Shown: positions 60,349 through 64,000 of the stretch, one piece after another
Layout of the letters: each line of letters opens with the position of its first letter
How positions within the stretch are numbered: position 1 is the first letter of the stretch
DNA from: Avidehalobacter sp964569265
GTDB taxonomy: Bacteria; Bacillota; Dehalobacteriia; UBA4068; UBA4997
Direction of reading: 5' to 3'
DNA length: 64,000 bases
Assembly: GCA_964569265.1 (NCBI GenBank)
Contig: CAZMTO010000004.1
Location: 14,936-78,935, forward strand
The notes under the pieces: model-generated
Databases searched by the model: none
What the model saw: only the letters and a program-made list of their open reading frames with translations
Told to the model about the DNA's origin: nothing
Translations under genes and position numbers: made by a program

Positions 60349-60879
60349 ATGCTTTTCACATCGTTAGGCGCCAACGATGAGGTTGCAGCAAACGCACTAA
60401 CCCCGGAAGAACTTGAGCAGCTTATTGCCCGTAATGCCGACGCGGTATATAAGCTGGCTTTTGCGCGCTTAGGCAACAGGGCTGATGCTGATGATGTTTT
60501 TCAGCAGGTTTTTTTGCGCTACTTAAAAAAACGCCCCGTCTTTGCCAATGCCACCCACGAACGTGCGTGGTTTTTACGTGTTTGCAGCAACTGTACCAAA
60601 AGCTGGTGGAATTCTGCCTTTCGGCGGCACACAGCAGCCCTTACCGAAGATGCGGCCGCAGCAGCGGAACAACCGCCCGATTGGGAGCTTACGGAATATC
60701 TTAAAAAGCTGCCCAAAGCACACCGCACAGTGTTGCACCTTTTTTATTACGAAGATATGAGTACGGCAGATATTGCCGGGCTTTTAGGTAAAAAAGAAAG
60801 TACCGTGCGTATGCAGCTTACCCGTGCCCGCCGTCAACTAAAAGATATTATGAAGGGAGCAAAAGACATTGAATTTTAA
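60349..60879 (+). CDS. ECF-type RNA polymerase sigma factor
   Basis: A 176-residue sigma-70 family protein. Region 2 (DAVYKLAFARLGNRADADDVFQQVFLRYLKK) and region 4 (LPKAHRTVLHLFYYEDMSTADIAGLLGKKESTVRMQLTRAR region) are present, region 3 absent. GAGGAGG precedes the likely ATG at 60349. It overlaps by 11 bp the next gene, a membrane protein that is the probable anti-sigma factor. Confidence 0.93.
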   Translation: MLFTSLGANDEVAANALTPEELEQLIARNADAVYKLAFARLGNRADADDVFQQVFLRYLKKRPVFANATHERAWFLRVCSNCTKSWWNSAFRRHTAALTEDAAAAAEQPPDWELTEYLKKLPKAHRTVLHLFYYEDMSTADIAGLLGKKESTVRMQLTRARRQLKDIMKGAKDIEF

Positions 60880-61675
60880 GTCTTGTTATTGCGCAGCTAT
60901 GCAGCAGGTAAAACCGGGCCGGCAGCTTATTGCCGACACCACAGCATTGCTGCAAGCCCCCACACACAGGCGCCCCCCTTTTATACGCCCGGTTATTATG
61001 GCAGCAAGTGCGGTTTTGGTATGTGCCGCCGCCCTGCCCCTGCTAGGGCCCGGCAACACCCCCACCGAACCTGTAACACTTTCTGCCGCAGGTGGCATAA
61101 CCGTGTTTGATGATGCCGCCGGTGCAGGCAACAGCCCGGCCGCCAAGTTAGAAAGTGACATAGCAGTCTGTAGCGCCATACGACCTGCCGAAACACTTTT
61201 AACCGAACAGGAGCTGGCTGATTTGCCGCAATTTGCCGCTTATCTGCCCCAGGCACCCGCCGGTATGGCTTTATCTACGGCCAGCCTTAGAGAAGACGGC
61301 ACCCTGTTTGTAAGCTATAACGACAACGGCTACAACTACCTGACACTTGTTGTACGCACCTTTACCGATGCCGACACGTCACGTCTGGTAAGCCTTGATG
61401 CGCCGCAAACCTGGGATAGATCCGCCTGTGCAGATGAGCCGATATGCAACCTGCCGCAGGAATATCAACTGACAATGGGCAGTGCGATTTTTTTGCCGCA
61501 GGATATAAGTGCCGATGTTGTTGCCAAACGTGCTGCCAACGGCGATATGGAGGGTAAATATATACGGTTTGGGGTTAAAGACGATGCCACCCTGCTGGAA
61601 TATACTGCCCACACCACCGATGTTGACAGCATTTGGCAGGCCATAAGCACTGCACCAATATTCAACAGGCAGTAA
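60869..61675 (+). CDS. Putative anti-sigma factor, single-pass membrane protein
   Basis: A 268-residue protein with a short cytoplasmic part (1-42), one membrane helix (about 43-60: VIMAASAVLVCAAALPLLG) and a larger outside domain that resembles DUF4367-type sensor regions (LSTASLREDGTLFVSYND...YLTLVVRTF; ending HTTDVDSIWQAI). TTG start at 60869, AGGGAG 9 bp before, overlapping the sigma gene stop, implies coupled translation. The role as anti-sigma is from order and topology; the cytoplasmic part has no clear zinc anti-sigma motif. Confidence 0.75.
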   Translation: MNFKSCYCAAMQQVKPGRQLIADTTALLQAPTHRRPPFIRPVIMAASAVLVCAAALPLLGPGNTPTEPVTLSAAGGITVFDDAAGAGNSPAAKLESDIAVCSAIRPAETLLTEQELADLPQFAAYLPQAPAGMALSTASLREDGTLFVSYNDNGYNYLTLVVRTFTDADTSRLVSLDAPQTWDRSACADEPICNLPQEYQLTMGSAIFLPQDISADVVAKRAANGDMEGKYIRFGVKDDATLLEYTAHTTDVDSIWQAISTAPIFNRQ

Positions 61676-61676
61676 A

Positions 61677-61819
61677 GTCGGCCGCCGCAGCCAAAGCGGG
61701 CGCGGTAAAAAATTTTTTCCCGTCGGTGTGGTAGGGCGGGGTAAAAAGGCCGACAAAGCTTAAAATTTACGGCTAAAGCGTAGCTGATTGGGTATTTTTG
61801 GCCCAATTGGCTGCGCTTT
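61677..61819. other. Inverted repeats in the gap before the M23 peptidase
   Basis: Two structures lie in the 300-bp gap. GTCGGCC (61677-61683) pairs with GGCCGAC (61748-61754) around a stretch with GTAGGGCGGGG, reminiscent (reverse strand) of the loop motif in the uvr-gap repeats. An 18-bp arm pair AAAGCGTAGCTGATTGGG (61775-61792) and CCCAATTGGCTGCGCTTT (61802-61819) forms a long hairpin with two G-T pairs and one mismatch, without a T-tail. Confidence 0.6.
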
Positions 61820-61850
61820 GGTCATTTCCACAGCTATTGTGGTTAAAGGG

Positions 61851-61879
61851 TTGCAATTTGGGCTTAAATATGCTATAAT
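61851..61879 (+). promoter_or_regulatory. Promoter of the M23 peptidase gene
   Basis: TTGCAA (61851-61856), 17-bp spacer, TATAAT (61874-61879), about 90 nt of leader. Confidence 0.8.
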
Positions 61880-61976
61880 ATATATATCGTTGTGATTATC
61901 TTGTGAATAACTTGTAAATTGCAACGCTGCCGCGGCATTTTTTTGCCGCTATTCCGGCTTAATAAGGAGGTCTTTG

Positions 61977-63185
61977 ATGCTTTTAAGTAACTCACCTAAA
62001 AAGCTGGCTGTAATATCCGCCGGGGTGCTGCTTTTTGCAGCGCTGGTTTTGGCAGTTTGTGCCAATATCGGCGGCGAGCTTACCGGCATAACCGTAAACG
62101 GTCGACAAGTCGCTGTAGTATCCGGCGAGGAGGCAGCCAACGCTGTAATAAACTCATATCTTAAAGAACAAACCGAGGCTTTTGGCAGCGAGGTTCGCTA
62201 CCAGGAGCAGGTAATAGCCGCCCCGGCCACCGAGGGCAGCAAAAAAATGTCCCGCAGTGAAGCTAAACAGGCTCTGGCCGCCGAAACCACGTTGTTAGCC
62301 AACGGCGCAGCAATTTATGTAGACGGCACACCTTTGGTCTATATGGCTGACGAAGCCGAAGCCGCCAAGGCTTTGGAATATCTAAAGCTTTCCTATATCC
62401 CCGAAGATTCGACGATGAAGGTTTTAGATGCCAAATACGCCGAAGATGTTACGGTTGCTGCCACCGAGGTTAAGCTGGCTGATATTAAAAACATCAACGA
62501 TGCCAAGCTTACCTTAAAAGGCAATTCTGCCGAAGAAGCTCCGGTACACGTGCTGGTGGTGCTGGAAAAAACCCGCACCGAAGTCGTTCCGTTTGATATT
62601 GTGTATGAAACCGACAGCGCTATGCGTTACGGTGATACCAAAACCAAGCAGCCCGGTGTAGACGGCGAACGTGAGGTTACCTTGCAGTTGGTACAAACCA
62701 ACGGTGTAGAAACCGCCCGCCAGGAAATCAGCTCTAACACCCTTGTAGAGGCTGTTGACCAGATCGTTATTCAGGGCGCTATCGTTAAAACCGCCGCACG
62801 TTCTACCACCTATATAACCGATGCCGGTATGATTTGGCCCACTACGGCCACCCGCATAAGCTCCGGCTATGGCGCACGCCGCGGTCATTCCGGTGTAGAT
62901 ATCGACGGTGATTACGGCGACCCGGTTTGGGCAGCCAAAAGCGGCACGGTTAAATCGGCCGGCTACAACGGCACCTACGGGTTAGAGGTTGTTATTGATC
63001 ACGGTGATAGCCTTTCTACCAGATACGCCCACCTGCAAAGCGTTTGCGTAAGCGCCGGTGACGAGGTTGAGATCGGCGAACAGATTGGCGAAGAAGGCTC
63101 GACCGGCAAAAGCACCGGCAGCCACCTGCATTTCGAGGTTATGATCAACGGCTCGCAGGTAAACCCCATAAGCTACGTAAAATAA
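61977..63185 (+). CDS. G5-domain M23 endopeptidase (cell-wall hydrolase)
   Basis: A 402-residue exported or membrane-anchored peptidase; ATG 61977 has GGAGG 6 bp before. One hydrophobic N-terminal segment (about 10-29). A middle part (about 30-190) has two domains without clear motif; a G5 domain follows (about 200-275: EVVPFDIVYETDSAMRYGDT, GEREVTLQLVQTNGVE). The C-terminal M23 domain (about 285-402) has the zinc ligands in GHSGVDID and SHLHFEV, so it should cut peptide bridges of peptidoglycan. Own promoter and terminator: single-gene unit. Confidence 0.94.
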   Translation: MLLSNSPKKLAVISAGVLLFAALVLAVCANIGGELTGITVNGRQVAVVSGEEAANAVINSYLKEQTEAFGSEVRYQEQVIAAPATEGSKKMSRSEAKQALAAETTLLANGAAIYVDGTPLVYMADEAEAAKALEYLKLSYIPEDSTMKVLDAKYAEDVTVAATEVKLADIKNINDAKLTLKGNSAEEAPVHVLVVLEKTRTEVVPFDIVYETDSAMRYGDTKTKQPGVDGEREVTLQLVQTNGVETARQEISSNTLVEAVDQIVIQGAIVKTAARSTTYITDAGMIWPTTATRISSGYGARRGHSGVDIDGDYGDPVWAAKSGTVKSAGYNGTYGLEVVIDHGDSLSTRYAHLQSVCVSAGDEVEIGEQIGEEGSTGKSTGSHLHFEVMINGSQVNPISYVK

Positions 63186-63200
63186 ACCACACTAAAATAT

Positions 63201-63244
63201 AGCAGGCTGTGCAAATTGCACGGCCTGCTTTTTTACGCCTGTTT
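63201..63244 (+). terminator. Terminator of the M23 peptidase gene
   Basis: AGCAGGC/GCCTGCT stem extended by TGCA/TGCA, then six T residues. Confidence 0.9.
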
Positions 63245-63312
63245 ACAGCGCCAAAAGTAGCCATACGCAACGTTTAAATTTGCCGTCCTATATTAACCCA
63301 CCAAAGGTAACT

Positions 63313-63905
63313 ATGTCTTTTGATTTTAAGAAAGAATATAAAGACCTGTATGCGCCCAAAGCCCCGCCGCCAATCGTAAATGTGCGTGCTGCCAACTTCA
63401 TTGCCATCAGCGGTCGGGGCCGACCCAAACATCCCCGGCGGCCCCTATCAGCAGGCCATAAACGTGCTGTATAGCGTGCCTGCTCGCTCAAAATGAGCTA
63501 CAAAACCGGCCACAACATTGCCGGCTTCTTTGAATATGTTGTGCCTCCCCCAGAGGGCTTTTGGTGGCAGGCCAACACCCCCGGCTATCCGTTATCCGTC
63601 TGCCCAATTTTATAACCATGGCTGATTTCCAACGAGCCGTGGACACCGCCACTGCCAAAATAAGCAGGACTATCCAGCCGCGCAATTTATCACTATAGAA
63701 GAAGGGCTGTGCGTTCAAATGATGCACATAGGCCCGTTTGACGATGAACCGGGTTGCCCTGATGGATAACTTTTTGGCTGCCAACGGCTGCATTAACGAC
63801 TTCAGCAGCACCCGCACCCACCACGAAATCTACCTATCTGACCCCTGAAGAACCACGCAAAGCAAGCTAAAAACCGTCATACGCCACCCCATAAAAGCAC
63901 TATAG
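63313..63905 (+). pseudogene. Decayed GyrI-like effector-binding domain gene
   Basis: The start MSFDFKKEYKDLYAPK and, in other frames, DPNIPGGPYQQAINVLYSV, KMSYKTGHNIAGFFEYVVPP, LPNFITMADFQ, EEGLCVQMMHIGPFDDEP and HHEIYLSDP followed by KTVIRHPIKA are consecutive pieces of one GyrI-like (AraC effector-binding fold) protein. At least four frameshifts break it, so no full product is possible. The intact family binds small molecules or hydrolyses reactive compounds. Several small deletions show long-standing decay rather than one sequencing error. Confidence 0.88.
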
Positions 63906-63924
63906 CCGCCTCCGCCCCACAAAA

Positions 63925-63966
63925 CAAAAAAGCCACCCAATAGCGTGCTTTGCTAAAGGGTGGCTT
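63925..63966 (-). terminator. Terminator of the rRNA operon (minus strand)
   Basis: AGCCACCC (63931-63938) with GGGTGGCT (63958-63965); on the minus strand it is followed by a T-run. It lies about 20 bp after the end of the 5S rRNA. Confidence 0.85.
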
Positions 63967-63984
63967 AAAAATAAGCAAAAAAAA

Positions 63985-64000
63985 TCTGGCGGCGTCCTAC
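63985..64000 (-). rRNA. rrf: 5S rRNA, 3' end only
   Basis: The last 16 bases read on the minus strand as GTAGGACGCCGCCAGA, the standard 3' end of a bacterial 5S rRNA, followed by a T-run and terminator. The rest of the gene, and presumably the 23S and 16S genes, lies to the right of the window on the minus strand. Confidence 0.88.

Overview
The window looks like a chromosome segment from an anaerobic, Gram-positive-type Bacillota (Clostridia-like; I cannot fix the genus). Support: sortases with LPxTG substrates, SLH-anchored surface protein, CIRCE-controlled groESL, the whiA-yvcK-rapZ cluster, a gap-pgk-tpiA-gpmI-eno operon, YitT, GGAGG-type ribosome binding sites and sigma-A type promoters with 17-18 bp spacers.

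Layout. 1-456 is the tail of an exported-looking protein, followed by a tRNA-Leu(CAG). 1094-11117 is a sortase-pilus locus: a structured leader RNA ending in a terminator, a coiled-coil protein, a dedicated signal peptidase, a 1446-residue adhesin with ten Cys/His units, a SpaA-like major pilin, a class C sortase, a minor pilin and a second sortase. 11231-12240 is a TerC membrane protein behind a yybP-ykoY (Mn2+) riboswitch. 12287-19145 is the lower-glycolysis operon on the minus strand with trmO coupled to its end. 19191-26840 is uvrA-uvrC-rapZ-yvcK-whiA, separated from uvrB by a 570-bp mosaic of repeats. 29.5-33.9 kb holds a small membrane protein, a YfcE-type phosphodiesterase, a cold-shock protein, mntP, cobyric acid synthase and a HAD phosphatase.

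33918-46232 is the most striking part: a 12.3-kb block bounded by a 64-bp direct repeat (one mismatch) that contains the 3' end of pepF. It carries a 2373-residue Calx-beta/SLH surface protein, a lipoprotein of the alkylsulfatase (SdsA1-like) family, and a LytS-type histidine kinase with a SARP-like response regulator. The two promoters in the block each have a pair of GCGTAAC heptamers 11 bp apart, 9 bp upstream of the -10 box, which is the geometry of SARP binding sites. It reads as a self-contained, self-regulated surface/sulfatase island; no recombinase is visible.

46.2-64.0 kb holds pepF, a DnaA-box cluster, a YkgJ-like protein, a FolD homologue lacking the catalytic lysine, a PLC-like protein, yitT, a sirtuin, a second cold-shock gene, a strong promoter feeding an apparently orphan cobalamin riboswitch with two terminators, cysE, groESL, small HTH genes, a radical SAM/UbiA prenyltransferase pair, an ECF sigma/anti-sigma pair, an M23 peptidase, a decayed GyrI-like gene and, at the right edge, the 3' end of a minus-strand 5S rRNA.
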